Source: Actinomycetes bacterium
Lineage (GTDB): Bacteria; Actinomycetota; Acidimicrobiia; Acidimicrobiales; Palsa-688
Assembly (NCBI GenBank): GCA_021787035.1
Contig: JAJYMM010000062.1
Coordinates: 1 to 64,000 of the forward strand
Reading direction: 5' to 3'
DNA length: 64,000 bases
The position numbers and the translations under genes are program-made. Of the stretch, positions 54,927-64,000 are shown piece after piece. Positions within the stretch are counted from its first letter, which is position 1. Each line of letters opens with the position of its first letter. The notes under the pieces are model-generated. The model worked only from the letters and a program-made list of their open reading frames with translations, did not search any database and was not told the DNA's origin.

Positions 54927-54952
54927 GCGCAGGGGGAACTGGTGCAGGGGAA

Positions 54953-55594
54953 TTAGCCGGCGCTCACCGCCACGCCTTGGGAGCTGCTGGGGACGGCGGT
55001 GGTCGTGTGGAGATCCGGTATCTCGGCTTCAACGGGGACCCGCCTCGAGTGCCAGAGGCCGAGACCCGACAGCAGCAGGGTGATGCCTGCCAGGCAGAAG
55101 GCCACGATGCCACCGATCAAGGCGACTTGGCCAACTTCCCACCAACCGTAGGCATTGAGGAGCATGCCCCGTAGCGTCGTGCCCTGGAAGACTGTCTGCT
55201 CGAGCGAGGCGAGCTTGGTCGCCTGGGCGCTGCCCGGTTTTGCGGCACGGGCGGCGTTGGAGACGAGCGCATAGACGCCGTGGTAGGGCATCTCGGAGAG
55301 GTGCACCTTGATGAAGTCGTTCGCGAAGACCTCAGCCTGAGCACCGGTCAGGAGCTTCTGGCCGGCGTACTGGGAGACAGAGGGGATCATGCTTGGCGTG
55401 ATCTCGGTGCCGGCCTTGGCGTGGGCGAAGGCGGCCTTCGAGGGGAACGTGATTTCCTGCTCGGCGAGCTGGCTACGCACGGTCGAGCTAGCATAGCTGT
55501 AACCCCACATAGCGACGGCACCAGCCACGACGAGCACGAGGGCTAGCATTGCGCCGCCGGCGCTCACCAGGATGTCGAAGCTTTTCCTGCGCAT
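54953..55594 (-). CDS. Two-span membrane protein, unknown function
   Basis: A 213-residue protein with one span near residues 10-32 (AGGAMLALVLVVAGAVAMWG), an extracytoplasmic domain of about 125 residues (TVRSQLAEQEITFPSKAAFA, IPSVSQYAGQKLLTGAQAEV) and a second span (VALIGGIVAFCLAGITLLLS). The ATG at 55594 has AAGGAA upstream; the longer frame to 55705 is rejected. The pattern is common in actinobacteria, without a known role. Confidence 0.72.
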   Translation of the reverse strand: MRRKSFDILVSAGGAMLALVLVVAGAVAMWGYSYASSTVRSQLAEQEITFPSKAAFAHAKAGTEITPSMIPSVSQYAGQKLLTGAQAEVFANDFIKVHLSEMPYHGVYALVSNAARAAKPGSAQATKLASLEQTVFQGTTLRGMLLNAYGWWEVGQVALIGGIVAFCLAGITLLLSGLGLWHSRRVPVEAEIPDLHTTTAVPSSSQGVAVSAG

Positions 55595-55767
55595 CTTGTG
55601 TTCCTTTCCTTTTTCCCTCTTCGGGTTCTCTAAAGGAAAGTGTTCAGGAAAAGCGCGGTGTTCCGTTAGGGCCCAACGTCCCCGGGTGGGGGCCCCAAAG
55701 GTCATCCTTCAGGGTGGCTTAAGGTACGGGCAGCGATGCGTGGCGTGCCGGCTCAGTTCCGCGAGCG

Positions 55768-57231
55768 CTACTGCCAGGTGACGCCGAAGCAACGGTCTCC
55801 CAAGCGACCGGGCGACCAGCGGCCCCACTGGCCGTTCATGGCGCGTCGGGTCGTCTCTGTCCAGTTGATCACGTCCGGCCGGCTGGTCCTGCGGACGACT
55901 TGGAGCAGCCCCGTCTCGTACACCTTGTAGCCGGCCCACACCCCCGGGTAGTCCTTGGTGGAACCCGTCTCTGCGATCACGAGCGGGCCATGGCTGTAGC
56001 GGCGGTTGCGGTGGCGGTGGCCGCAAGAAAGTAGAGAGTCTGGTTTCCGGGCGGCGAGGGCTTCGAGCAGCGCCGTGCTCTCGGCGAAGGGTATACCGGG
56101 CGGGTAGACGGTCGGGTAGCGGTGCATTTCGGGAGGGTGGTGGAGCACGACCATCGCCGGGGTGGGAGCTTCGCCGGCCAGCTCGGCCACCTCTAGCCCG
56201 GCGGCGGGGGGTAGGTGGCCGCTGTGGTAACGGGGGTCCGCGTGGACTGTGTTGACGAGCACAACACGAAGCCCGGGGAGGTCGAGCGCCCTCGGGCCCC
56301 ACGAGAGCCGGATGCCGCTCGCCTGGAGCACTGCCCGCATGTCCACGTTGAGGGCATTGTCGTGGTTGCCGAGCACCGCCTCGACCGGTACCGGGCTACT
56401 GGCGAGTATGCGGCCGGCCGTGCTCAGTTCGCCGGACGTAGCGATCCGCGTGAGGTCACCCTTGGCCACGATGAGGTCGGCTCCCCATGCCGCGGCTTCG
56501 GCAAGCGCCGCCGTGAGGGCGCGCACCGGGTACGGGCTGGAACCTGGCCGGAGCGCCGCCTGGTCCCATATCCGGCCCCAGATGCCGAAGTGCTTCTCAC
56601 CGATGTGGATGTCGGTGACGGCCGCCAGCTGGGCAAGGAGCCGGCCTTCAGGTGGCTGGACGGTAGTGACCCGCCCCGCGAGGAACTTCGGCAAGCCGTC
56701 GGCGCTCGCCACGATGTCATATGTCGTAGCGGGCGAGAGGCCTTCGATCACTACCGACCCCGGGCCGGATGGCCAGGCCGGGTCGAGCACCCTGGTGCCG
56801 CTCAGGTGCAACAGGCCGGCCAGATCTCTTCGAGCTCGCACATCTGCGCCCGGGCCTCCCTTTCCCCTCACCTCCGGGCGCTCCACGCCGGTCCCAGGCC
56901 CTGAACCGGGCTGCTCGTAGTGGTCGCCGCCACTTGCTGGCGGCGCACCTCTCCACCTGTACACGGAAACGACAAGCTCGGCCTGGGGAGACGCCACGGG
57001 GTGGGCCACGCCGCCCCCGACCTCGATGCGTAAGCCAGCCCGGGGGGAGCCCCGCCAGGCGAGCTGCACGGAGTTGTCGTCGACGGCGAACACCTCGATC
57101 GGCCACGCGCGCCGCGAAAACGGGCGCCCGGCCGCGGGTGCCCATCGCGGGACCGTAACTTGCGCCACCGGTGCTCGCGGCACTTGGAGTCGAGGCATCG
57201 CGGTATGAGGCGCTGGCCCTGCGGACCTCAC
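55768..57231 (-). CDS. Calcineurin-like metallophosphoesterase with N-terminal beta domain
   Basis: A 487-residue protein. The first 200 residues are beta-rich with a fibronectin-like PATTYDIVASADGLP end. The catalytic domain has the five metallophosphoesterase motifs VTDIHIG, VAKGDLT, LGNHDN, VVLHHPP and CGHRHR. Such enzymes hydrolyse phosphoesters with a dinuclear metal centre. No signal peptide is evident; the start could be 57231 or 57198. The substrate is unknown. Confidence 0.8.
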   Translation of the reverse strand: MRSAGPAPHTAMPRLQVPRAPVAQVTVPRWAPAAGRPFSRRAWPIEVFAVDDNSVQLAWRGSPRAGLRIEVGGGVAHPVASPQAELVVSVYRWRGAPPASGGDHYEQPGSGPGTGVERPEVRGKGGPGADVRARRDLAGLLHLSGTRVLDPAWPSGPGSVVIEGLSPATTYDIVASADGLPKFLAGRVTTVQPPEGRLLAQLAAVTDIHIGEKHFGIWGRIWDQAALRPGSSPYPVRALTAALAEAAAWGADLIVAKGDLTRIATSGELSTAGRILASSPVPVEAVLGNHDNALNVDMRAVLQASGIRLSWGPRALDLPGLRVVLVNTVHADPRYHSGHLPPAAGLEVAELAGEAPTPAMVVLHHPPEMHRYPTVYPPGIPFAESTALLEALAARKPDSLLSCGHRHRNRRYSHGPLVIAETGSTKDYPGVWAGYKVYETGLLQVVRRTSRPDVINWTETTRRAMNGQWGRWSPGRLGDRCFGVTWQ

Positions 57232-57270
57232 CTCCAGACCAGGTTGCCCGCCCAGAGGGACGCCCGTGCC

Positions 57271-59961
57271 TCAGCGCGCTCCGCCGGCTGAGCGCGCCTC
57301 CTCTGCCAGCGCTGAAAGCGCCGAGGTGACCGCCGTCTCCAGTAAGGGCGCCGCATTTTTGGCAAAAGCGAGGTTGACCTCCATGCGCTCGCGTGACTGC
57401 GCGACCCTGAGCCCGCCCCGTGGTACTGGGTGGGCGTCGAGCCAGGATGTTGCCCGTCGGACGCTGTCTTCGCCGCCGGAGGCTAGCGCGGGCAGGGCTT
57501 CGAGGACCCGCGCCATCGCCGTCTTTGGCCATCGGGAGAGCACTTCGTCCCAGTGGGACTCGAGTGCCTCCCAGGCGAGCCCGCAGCCCTCCCTACGGCC
57601 GAGCACGCCCATTACGAGGAACGGGGCGTCCTGAGTGCGTACCTCGTCTGAGAAGGCGAGCTGGAGCGAGCGCCCGAGCAGTGGCTCGTCGGCGAAACCG
57701 GCCAGGGCCTGGAGGTAGCGGATCTCGTCCTGAGGTGTGTTCGCGGCCTTGTAGCGCGAGTAGAGCAGCTCCCACTCGGCCTCGGAACCACCAGCAGCGA
57801 CTACCTGGGCCACGGCCGTTGCGAGGTCAGGCGGGAGAGCCGTCTGGCCGGCGCCTGCTGCCCCCAAGCGCCTGCTGGCCTCTTCGCGCACTGCCGGGTC
57901 GTGGCCGAGCGTCCCGAGCAAAGCGACGAGCCGCGCACGGAGGCGGGCCAGGCGCGGGGTCTCCCCTGCCTGCTCTGGCTCCCAGCCCATTTTTTCGAAC
58001 AGGGGCGTGCCGAGCGAACGGGCGAGGCCGTGGACCTGGGGCCGGACGTGCTCGGGGGAGATGAGGTCAAGAAGCCCAAGGCCGCTTTGGAGCGACCACC
58101 ACACATCGGGGTCCTTGTCTGAGCGCAGGTGCTGCCAGAGAGCCAGGGAGGCCTGGAGGGGGACGATCCCGGCGAGGGTTGCAGACCAGGTATCGCCAGC
58201 GAGGCTCAGGCGCTCCCTGTTGTCGAGGGCCCCGAGATTGGCGAAGAGCCGCTCCCTCAAGTCGTCGCTGTAGTTGCTGCGGTAGACGCCCCAGGCTCCA
58301 GCGTTCAAGAGCACCCAGTCGGGTTCGCCTTCGAGCGCCACGTGCGCCTCAGCCTGGTCGAGGAGGAGTTGCTGGCGTTTCTCACCTGCTGGCGTCCCGT
58401 AGCGGAGCGCGACCGGGACGACCCAAAGAGGGCTGCCCTCCTCGTCTCCAGCGTCCTTGCCTGCGTCCAGGAGGAACCTTCGCTGGGAGAGCACTATCTC
58501 GTCTGGGCCCGCGCGCCCGACCGAAACTACCGGGTGACCAGCCTGGTTGACCCATGACCCCATGGTCGCCTTTACCGGCTCCCCAGAGGCTTCTTCGAGG
58601 GCATCCCAGAGGTCGGTGGTGCTGGTGTTGGCAAACTGGTGGCGGTCGAGGTAGCTGTGCAAGCCACGGCGGAAGGTCTCCTCGCCCAGGTAGCGCTCGA
58701 TCATCCGGAGCACCGAACAGCCCTTGTCGTAAGTAATCGTGTCGAACATGTCGTCCGCCTCTTCGGGGCGCCCGACCGGGTACTCGATCGGGCGCGTGGC
58801 CCGCAAGCTGTCCGTTGCGAGTGCCGCGAGCCTTTCAACACCGAAGTTGGTCCACACTTCCCAGCGGGGCTCGAAGTGGTCGGTGGTGAGCAACTCCATG
58901 AAAGTGGCGAAAGCCTCGTTTAACCAGATCCCCTCCCACCAGCGCATCGTCACGAGGTCGCCGAACCACATGTGGGCGGTCTCGTGCGACATGACCTGTA
59001 CAACCCGCTGTTTTTCGACCTGCGCGCTCTCGTCGGGGACGAGGAGTGCGGTCTCCCTATATGTAACGAGGCCGAGGTTCTCCATTGCTCCGGCCGCGAA
59101 ATCAGGGATACCGACGTGGTCGAGCTTGTCGGCGGGGTAGGGCATCTGGAAGTAATCGCAGAGGAACGAAAGGGCGTGCGCGGACGCCCGCTTGGCAAGG
59201 CCCGCGAGCCCTCCGCGGCCCGGGACGTAGGCAATTCGGACCGGCACATCGCCGACCAGCTCGGGGCCTGTCAGCTCGAACGGGCCGATCGCAACGGCCA
59301 CGAGGTAAGTGGACATCTTGACGGTGTCGGCGAAACGGGTCCGTCGCTTGGCGTTACCGACCGCCTCGCTCGAGAGCTCCCGCGCGTTGGAGAGCACGGT
59401 GAGGCCCTCGTCGGCCACGACCGAGATCGAGAACGTGGCCTTCATGTCTGGCTCGTCCCAGCACGGGAAGGCCCGCCGGGCGTCGGTCGACTCGAACTGG
59501 GTAACTGCGACCCACGATTCTTTGCCGTCTGGCCCCTTGAACTTGCTCCTATAGAAGCCACGAAGGAGATCATTGAGTTTCCCCGAAAAGCGCATATAAA
59601 GCTGCGCCGTCCCCGGGGCGACTTCCTGGTCGAGGCTGAGGGTGACCTGCTCCTCGTCTGGCAGGTAAGAGACCGTGGCGCCGAGGGGGCCGCTGGCGCC
59701 CCCCGCTACCTGCAGGCGTGCCTCGCTTATTTGCAGGTCAGCGGCGTTGAGCACGAGCTCCGAAGTGGCACGCCGGACGTCTAGGTCTACGGTAACCTCC
59801 CCGGTGAAGGCCGCTTGCGCGAAGTCGGGCTCCAAGAGGACCGTGTAGTGCTGAGGCAGGACGTGCCTCGGGAGGCGGTAGGAGAGGCGCTCGTTCACGC
59901 TCGCCACCCTAGGGTAAAGCGGCTGCCTGGACAACCTCGTGAGCTGCGCCGGCTTGGACAC
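57271..59961 (-). CDS. pepN: Aminopeptidase N (family M1)
   Basis: An 896-residue metallopeptidase. The exopeptidase motif GAMENLGLVTYRE and the zinc site HETAH-x18-E (H326, H330, E349 in GIWLNEAFATF) are intact, with the domain order beta sandwich, catalytic domain, ERAP1-like helical C-terminus. It trims N-terminal residues from peptides in the cytoplasm. The start may be at V19 or V22 rather than residue 1. Confidence 0.9.
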   Translation of the reverse strand: MSKPAQLTRLSRQPLYPRVASVNERLSYRLPRHVLPQHYTVLLEPDFAQAAFTGEVTVDLDVRRATSELVLNAADLQISEARLQVAGGASGPLGATVSYLPDEEQVTLSLDQEVAPGTAQLYMRFSGKLNDLLRGFYRSKFKGPDGKESWVAVTQFESTDARRAFPCWDEPDMKATFSISVVADEGLTVLSNARELSSEAVGNAKRRTRFADTVKMSTYLVAVAIGPFELTGPELVGDVPVRIAYVPGRGGLAGLAKRASAHALSFLCDYFQMPYPADKLDHVGIPDFAAGAMENLGLVTYRETALLVPDESAQVEKQRVVQVMSHETAHMWFGDLVTMRWWEGIWLNEAFATFMELLTTDHFEPRWEVWTNFGVERLAALATDSLRATRPIEYPVGRPEEADDMFDTITYDKGCSVLRMIERYLGEETFRRGLHSYLDRHQFANTSTTDLWDALEEASGEPVKATMGSWVNQAGHPVVSVGRAGPDEIVLSQRRFLLDAGKDAGDEEGSPLWVVPVALRYGTPAGEKRQQLLLDQAEAHVALEGEPDWVLLNAGAWGVYRSNYSDDLRERLFANLGALDNRERLSLAGDTWSATLAGIVPLQASLALWQHLRSDKDPDVWWSLQSGLGLLDLISPEHVRPQVHGLARSLGTPLFEKMGWEPEQAGETPRLARLRARLVALLGTLGHDPAVREEASRRLGAAGAGQTALPPDLATAVAQVVAAGGSEAEWELLYSRYKAANTPQDEIRYLQALAGFADEPLLGRSLQLAFSDEVRTQDAPFLVMGVLGRREGCGLAWEALESHWDEVLSRWPKTAMARVLEALPALASGGEDSVRRATSWLDAHPVPRGGLRVAQSRERMEVNLAFAKNAAPLLETAVTSALSALAEEARSAGGAR

Positions 59962-60127
59962 CGTGCTGGCGCCGGCCGCGCATCTGCTCGGTTTCCTTTG
60001 GCTGGAAAGGGCCAGTTTTCTCCCAGATGCCTGGCCGCCGGCGCAGGCGGTCTCTTGGGGTGCCGTTCATTGGTTCCACATGCTTGGATCTCGTCACGAC
60101 GGGCTCGGGGAGCGGTTGACTTGAGAG

Positions 60128-61816
60128 GTGCCAGCCTCGCAGACAGACGCTGAGGGCCCTGGTCCGCTCGCGACTTACCGAGCCAAGCGGGACTTCACCA
60201 GGACCCCGGAGCCCGCCGGCGAGCGGGCGCAGCCGGGACGAGAGCCGGTGGCGGCCGGGGAGGAAGGCGAGCGCGCTCCCGTGCCAGGCCTGCGCTTCGT
60301 CGTCCAACGCCACCGGGCTCGGCGGTTGCACTACGACCTGCGCCTCGAAATGGACGGGGTGCTCGCGAGCTGGGCAGTGCCCAAAGGGCCGACCCTCGAC
60401 CCGAACGTGCGACGGGCCGCGTTCCACGTGGAGGACCACCCGCTCGAGTACTTCGATTTCGAAGGGGTGATACCCAAGGGCGAGTACGGCGGCGGCGACG
60501 TCATAGTTTGGGACGAGGGGACGTGGGAACTAGGTGAGCCGGACAGCTCTTTTGACCCCGTGGGCGCAGTACGCGCGGGTGAGCTCCACTTCGACCTCCA
60601 TGGCTACAAGTTGCAGGGCCGCTTTTTACTGGTCCGGACCCGGGTCGACGCGGCAGGCAAGGAGCAGTGGCTCTTGCTGCACAAGCACGATGAGTACGCG
60701 GCACCGGGTTGGGATCCCGAGGACTACCCCCGTTCGGTGCTCTCGGGGCGCACCAACGACGAAGTCAAGGCGGCACCGGACCGCCTTTGGAGGTCCTCGC
60801 TGCCGCCGGCGGAGGCGGCCGTCGACCTGAGGGCCGCGCGAGGCGCGGCACCCGCGCCCGCACAAGCGAGTGGGCCGACTGCCGACGAGCTCGCCGCGCT
60901 CGACGCCATCGGCACGGCGGGGTCGTGGCTCGTCTTCGGCCGCGAGCTGCGCGTCACGAACCTCAACAAGGTGTTGTTCCCTGGAAGGCCGGGCGAAGAG
61001 CCACTCACCAAGCGCGACCTTTTGCGCTACGCGGCTCAGATCGCTCCGGTCGCCATGCCCTACCTGGTAGGGAGGGCCCTCAACATGCACCGCTTCCCTG
61101 GTGGCGCCGACACCCAGGGTTTCTGGCAAAAACAGCTCCCCTCTCACGCCCCCGGCTGGGTCCCGCGCTGGGACAACCCGGAAGCGGGTGCTGCTCAGAC
61201 GACCACCTACCTGGTCGTGGACGAGCCGGCGGCGTTGGTATGGGCGGCGAACTTCGGCGCCCTCGAATGGCACGCCTGGACCTCAAAGGTAGAGCATCCG
61301 GACCTTCCCACCTACGTGCTCTTGGACATCGACCCGGGAGACAAGACGAGCTGGGAGGACTTGTTGGAACTCGCGCGGCTTCACCGGGCAGCGCTCGAGC
61401 ACCTGGGGGTCTTGGCGCAGCCCAAGTTGACCGGAAAGCGAGGAGCCCACATATGGGTGCCTGTCGCGCCCGGGCCATCTTTTTCCGAGACCCGCGCTTG
61501 GGCCGAAGCGCTGTCCCGCGCGATTGGCAATGTCGTCCCTCAACTTTTGAGCTGGAAGTGGCAGGTGGGGGAGAGGAGCGGGCTGGCTCGCCTCGACTAC
61601 ACGCAAAACGCGCTCAACAAGACCCTGGTTGCGCCATATAGCCCGCGTGCCGCGGCCGGTGCACCGGTTTCAGCGCCGATTGATTGGTCTGAGCTGGACG
61701 ATCCCGCGCTCAGGCCCGAAATGTTCACAATGCGGAACGTGTTGGAACGCCTTGCGGCGAAGGGAGATCTCTTTCGTACAGTCCTTAGGGCCCAGCGGTT
61801 GCCTCAGTTGGGCTGA
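60128..61816 (+). CDS. ligD: LigD-like 3'-phosphoesterase/primase-polymerase protein
   Basis: A 562-residue protein with two of the three LigD modules. The phosphoesterase domain (about residues 55-200) has FVVQRHRARRLHYDLRLEMD and DHPLEYFDFEGVIPKGEYGG; the polymerase domain (about 265-555) has LTKRDLLRYAAQIAPVAMPY, NMHRFPGGADTQGFWQK and the metal-binding LLDIDPGD near residue 400. The ATP-dependent ligase domain is missing, so a separate ligase would act with it in NHEJ-type end joining. GTG start. No ku gene is in the window. Confidence 0.85.
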   Translation: MPASQTDAEGPGPLATYRAKRDFTRTPEPAGERAQPGREPVAAGEEGERAPVPGLRFVVQRHRARRLHYDLRLEMDGVLASWAVPKGPTLDPNVRRAAFHVEDHPLEYFDFEGVIPKGEYGGGDVIVWDEGTWELGEPDSSFDPVGAVRAGELHFDLHGYKLQGRFLLVRTRVDAAGKEQWLLLHKHDEYAAPGWDPEDYPRSVLSGRTNDEVKAAPDRLWRSSLPPAEAAVDLRAARGAAPAPAQASGPTADELAALDAIGTAGSWLVFGRELRVTNLNKVLFPGRPGEEPLTKRDLLRYAAQIAPVAMPYLVGRALNMHRFPGGADTQGFWQKQLPSHAPGWVPRWDNPEAGAAQTTTYLVVDEPAALVWAANFGALEWHAWTSKVEHPDLPTYVLLDIDPGDKTSWEDLLELARLHRAALEHLGVLAQPKLTGKRGAHIWVPVAPGPSFSETRAWAEALSRAIGNVVPQLLSWKWQVGERSGLARLDYTQNALNKTLVAPYSPRAAAGAPVSAPIDWSELDDPALRPEMFTMRNVLERLAAKGDLFRTVLRAQRLPQLG

Positions 61817-61862
61817 GGAGTTGGGCTTCTTGGTGTCCTCGCTGGTGTACCCTGGCCTGGAC

Positions 61863-62285
61863 ATGCCTAGCACTACTGAGCCGACCGCGGTCAACCTAGG
61901 ACCACTCGAAGCTGAAGTTATGCGCATCGTGTGGAGGGAGGGCCTGAAGACGGTCGCTCAGGTTACGTTGCGCGTCAACGAGAGCCGGCAGAAGCCCCTG
62001 GACTACAACACGATCTTGACGGTCATGTCCAACCTCACCAAAAAGAAGCTGCTTCGCCGCCGCCGGCGGGGCAATGCCTACCACTTCAGCGTCACCTGCG
62101 GCGAGGAGGACTTCGCCTACCGCCAAGGCGCCGCCACCGCGGCCGGACTGGTCGAACGCTACGGGGAGCCGGCTCTGGCTGGGTTTGTGGACCAGGTGGC
62201 CGCCTCGCCCGAATTGCGGGTGAGGCTCGAGGCGCTCATCGAAAACCCCGAGAAACGGGGCGGAGTTGAGGGTGAAGGCCAGTAG
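61863..62285 (+). CDS. BlaI/MecI/CopY-family repressor
   Basis: A 140-residue winged-helix protein: LGPLEAEVMRIVWREGLKTV, AQVTLRVNESRQKPLDYNTI, LTVMSNLTKKKLLRRRRRGN and a C-terminal dimerisation helix. These repressors are usually released by cleavage by a BlaR-type protease, but no such gene is adjacent. The ATG at 61863 is used. Confidence 0.82.
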   Translation: MPSTTEPTAVNLGPLEAEVMRIVWREGLKTVAQVTLRVNESRQKPLDYNTILTVMSNLTKKKLLRRRRRGNAYHFSVTCGEEDFAYRQGAATAAGLVERYGEPALAGFVDQVAASPELRVRLEALIENPEKRGGVEGEGQ

Positions 62286-62711
62286 CCCCAGCGCTACTTG
62301 GCCACACAGGTCCCGAAGTTGCTCGTGGTCGTGGCCGACATGGTCCCGGTCGTTTACTGCATCGCAACCAACCGCAACCCGCGCGTAGGACTTCCGTCAG
62401 GCTTTGGATTGGAGGACCGGCGAGAGGCCCTTGACATCCGCAGGTGTATGTGTAATCCTAGGTGTCATCGTACTAACTATTGCCGTAGGTCGCGAGCGCC
62501 CCGAAAGGGCCCCAGGCCAGGCCGGTGGTGCCAGGTGCCGGCTTGATGGGCCGGCCCGGAAGCGTATAGCGCTGCGTCGTAGGGTTGCGATACCTGGAGG
62601 TTGCCTTGGTGGCGGCGGGCGCTTTCCTGGTCCCGAGTTCGGCGACGGCCCAAGCGGCGGGAGCCGCGGGCACAGCGAGCCTGGGACCAGGAGAGCCTTT
62701 TGTGCCTCCGG
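62286..62711. other. Intergenic stretch with weak hypothetical frames
   Basis: About 425 bases between the convergent BlaI-type gene and the hypothetical gene at 62712. A minus-strand frame (62473-62673, ending TTGLAWGPFGALATYGNS) and a plus-strand signal-peptide-like frame from 62585 (VALVAAGAFLVPSSATAQAA) are both possible but unsupported. Confidence 0.4.
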
Positions 62712-63416
62712 CTAGGCCTCAGGGTCTTCGGGCGGGGGCAGGTACTCGAGGTCGAGGTCGGCGAGGCGGACAAGGGTCGAGGCCACCCAAGTCCCAAGAG
62801 CGTTGAGCGTGGCCTCCGTAGCGGAGGGCAGCTGGCGGGTGGCGCCGGAACGGGCGCTCAAGGCGTCGCCTCCCACAACCCTCTGGCCCGGCCATGCGGG
62901 TAGCACCACGGGCCCGAGCCCTGAGGTGTCCCTGTTTGCGGGAGCCGGCAAGCGGTAGGCACCCTCGTAGACGACCTCGACGGCCACCTCAGGCGTTGGC
63001 GCGTCCTCGTCAAAGGCTTCTTCGACGACTGGGCCAGAGCGGGCCAGACGGTCGCCCCCCACCTCGATGCTCTCCTCCGGCAGGACGGCGAGCAGGTCGG
63101 CGAGAGCCGGACGTGCTGCCAGCCTCTGGGCCCGGAAGATGACCTCGATGCCGATCTCGGGCATCTCCTCTACGTCTTCACCCATCGTGAGGCTCCGCCA
63201 AGCCGACTGGCTCCAGGTCTGCCAGTCGAGCGAGATGCTCGCGCTTAGCTTCGGGGGCTCGCCGTCGCCGGGCAGGTTGACCGATGTCTCCCACATGAGC
63301 TCGCCGGTGTAGAGGTCGTAGACGAGCCTGTCCTCGTCCTGCCCGCGCTCCAAAAGGCTCTCCTCGAGCGCAGCCCGGAGGACGCTTACCGTGTCGAGGA
63401 ACAAATGGTCCAGCAT
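62712..63416 (-). CDS. Hypothetical protein
   Basis: A 234-residue acidic protein beginning MLDHLFLDTVSVLRAALEES with later segments YDLYTGELMWETSVNLPGDG, SISLDWQTWSQSAWRSLTMG and LADLDLEYLPPPEDPEA. Regular hydrophobic spacing supports coding, but no domain is recognised. It is divergent from ychF. Confidence 0.62.
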   Translation of the reverse strand: MLDHLFLDTVSVLRAALEESLLERGQDEDRLVYDLYTGELMWETSVNLPGDGEPPKLSASISLDWQTWSQSAWRSLTMGEDVEEMPEIGIEVIFRAQRLAARPALADLLAVLPEESIEVGGDRLARSGPVVEEAFDEDAPTPEVAVEVVYEGAYRLPAPANRDTSGLGPVVLPAWPGQRVVGGDALSARSGATRQLPSATEATLNALGTWVASTLVRLADLDLEYLPPPEDPEA

Positions 63417-63529
63417 CTCTAGCCCCTAACCACCGCTTCGAGCGTACCCCAAGGGACCGGCGTCTCCCGCCCAGGCCATGACCGCGCTCGGCGACGGTGC
63501 GCCCTGGAACCGGCGCTAGCCTCGGGCAT

Positions 63530-64000
63530 GTGGAACTCATCGGGCTCGTGGGCCTGCCCAATTCGGGAAAGTCGAGCCTCTTCAACGCCCTGACGGGCGG
63601 CCATGCCCTCGTGGCCAGCCATCCCTTCTCGACCACCGAGACCTCGGTTGGCATAGCTCAGGTGCCTGACCACCGCCTAATGGCACTCGCCGAGATGAGC
63701 AAGTCGAGGAAGGTGGTCCACGCCGGAGTCCAGCTAGTGGACATAGCCGGCCTCGTCGCCGGTTCCTCGACGGGGGAAGGGCTCGGGAACCGCTTTCTCG
63801 GCGGGATCCGGGAGGCGGACGCCATCTGCCTCGTTCTCCGCGCCTTCGAGGACCCGAACGTCCCCGGGGAGGCCGACCCGGTCGCCGACCTCGGAGTCCT
63901 CGAGCTCGAACTGGTCCTCGCCGACCTGCAAAGTGCCGAGACCCAGCTCGAACGGAGGCGCAAGGCCGCGAAGGCAGACAAGTCCCAGGCCCCTCAGATC
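63530..64000 (+). CDS. ychF: YchF-family GTPase/ATPase, 5' part
   Basis: The first 157 codons of an Obg-family P-loop protein, running off the window. It opens VELIGLVGLPNSGKSSLFNA with the G1 motif, followed by the G2/G3 region (HPFSTTETSVGIAQVPDHRL, VDIAGLVAGSSTGEGLGNRF) and FLGGIREADAICLVLRAFED, the YchF signature. YchF hydrolyses ATP and associates with ribosomes. GTG start. The NxxE specificity motif and the TGS domain lie outside the window. Confidence 0.88.
   Translation, partial: MELIGLVGLPNSGKSSLFNALTGGHALVASHPFSTTETSVGIAQVPDHRLMALAEMSKSRKVVHAGVQLVDIAGLVAGSSTGEGLGNRFLGGIREADAICLVLRAFEDPNVPGEADPVADLGVLELELVLADLQSAETQLERRRKAAKADKSQAPQI

Overview
The window is high-GC DNA that reads like an actinobacterium. 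Supporting features are three F420-type enzymes (one LLM oxidoreductase, two PPOX-fold proteins), many TetR, MarR, PadR, ArsR and GntR regulators, an M1 aminopeptidase and a LigD-type polymerase/phosphoesterase, frequent GTG starts, and many 4-bp ATGA/GTGA gene overlaps. An acidimicrobial or related lineage is plausible, but the sequence alone does not fix the genus. I saw no rRNA, tRNA or CRISPR array.

Region 1 (about 1-28.2 kb) is accessory-like and visibly decaying. Intact genes include a family 2 beta-glucuronidase, an LLM oxidoreductase, an SDR enzyme, small regulator/enzyme pairs with clear operator palindromes, an arsR-arsM arsenic methylation pair, a TetR-controlled ABC exporter, soxR, a YceI/SnoaL-like pair and an ECF sigma factor followed by a membrane protein and a secreted lipase fusion. 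Between them lie at least eleven broken genes: a cytidylate-kinase-like tail, a MarR-PDZ fusion without its N-terminus, an NmrA-like SDR, an integrase-core transposase, a toxin and a PadR regulator each with an in-frame TAG, an ABC-2 permease, an MFS pump with an internal deletion, a RibD/DHFR-like tail, a SigJ-type sigma factor and a GNAT enzyme.

Region 2 (about 28.3-36 kb) holds apparently intact genes: an EamA transporter, an EAL-like/HDOD protein, a dienelactone-hydrolase-like esterase, a GGDEF membrane protein and a split cytochrome b pair.

Region 3 (36.0-46.1 kb) is the most interesting unit. A divergently transcribed GntR/HutC-type regulator faces a seven-gene operon: GH38 alpha-mannosidase, extracellular sugar-binding protein, two ABC permeases, PfkB kinase, GlmS-like SIS-domain sugar-phosphate enzyme and PhyH-type Fe(II)/2-oxoglutarate dioxygenase. 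Exact GTATAGAC operator cores sit at both promoters. It looks like an inducible import-and-catabolism route for an alpha-mannoside that carries an unusual modification.

Region 4 (46.1-64 kb) is housekeeping-like: topoisomerase IV (parE-parC), an SMP-30 lactonase, a beta-propeller-like protein, SRPBCC and RidA proteins, small zinc-binding proteins (one behind a promoter with two operators), a calcineurin-like phosphoesterase, aminopeptidase N, LigD polymerase/phosphoesterase, a BlaI-type repressor and the start of ychF. Across the whole window there are eight unrelated short tandem duplications, five with 15-bp units, lying in coding and non-coding DNA.
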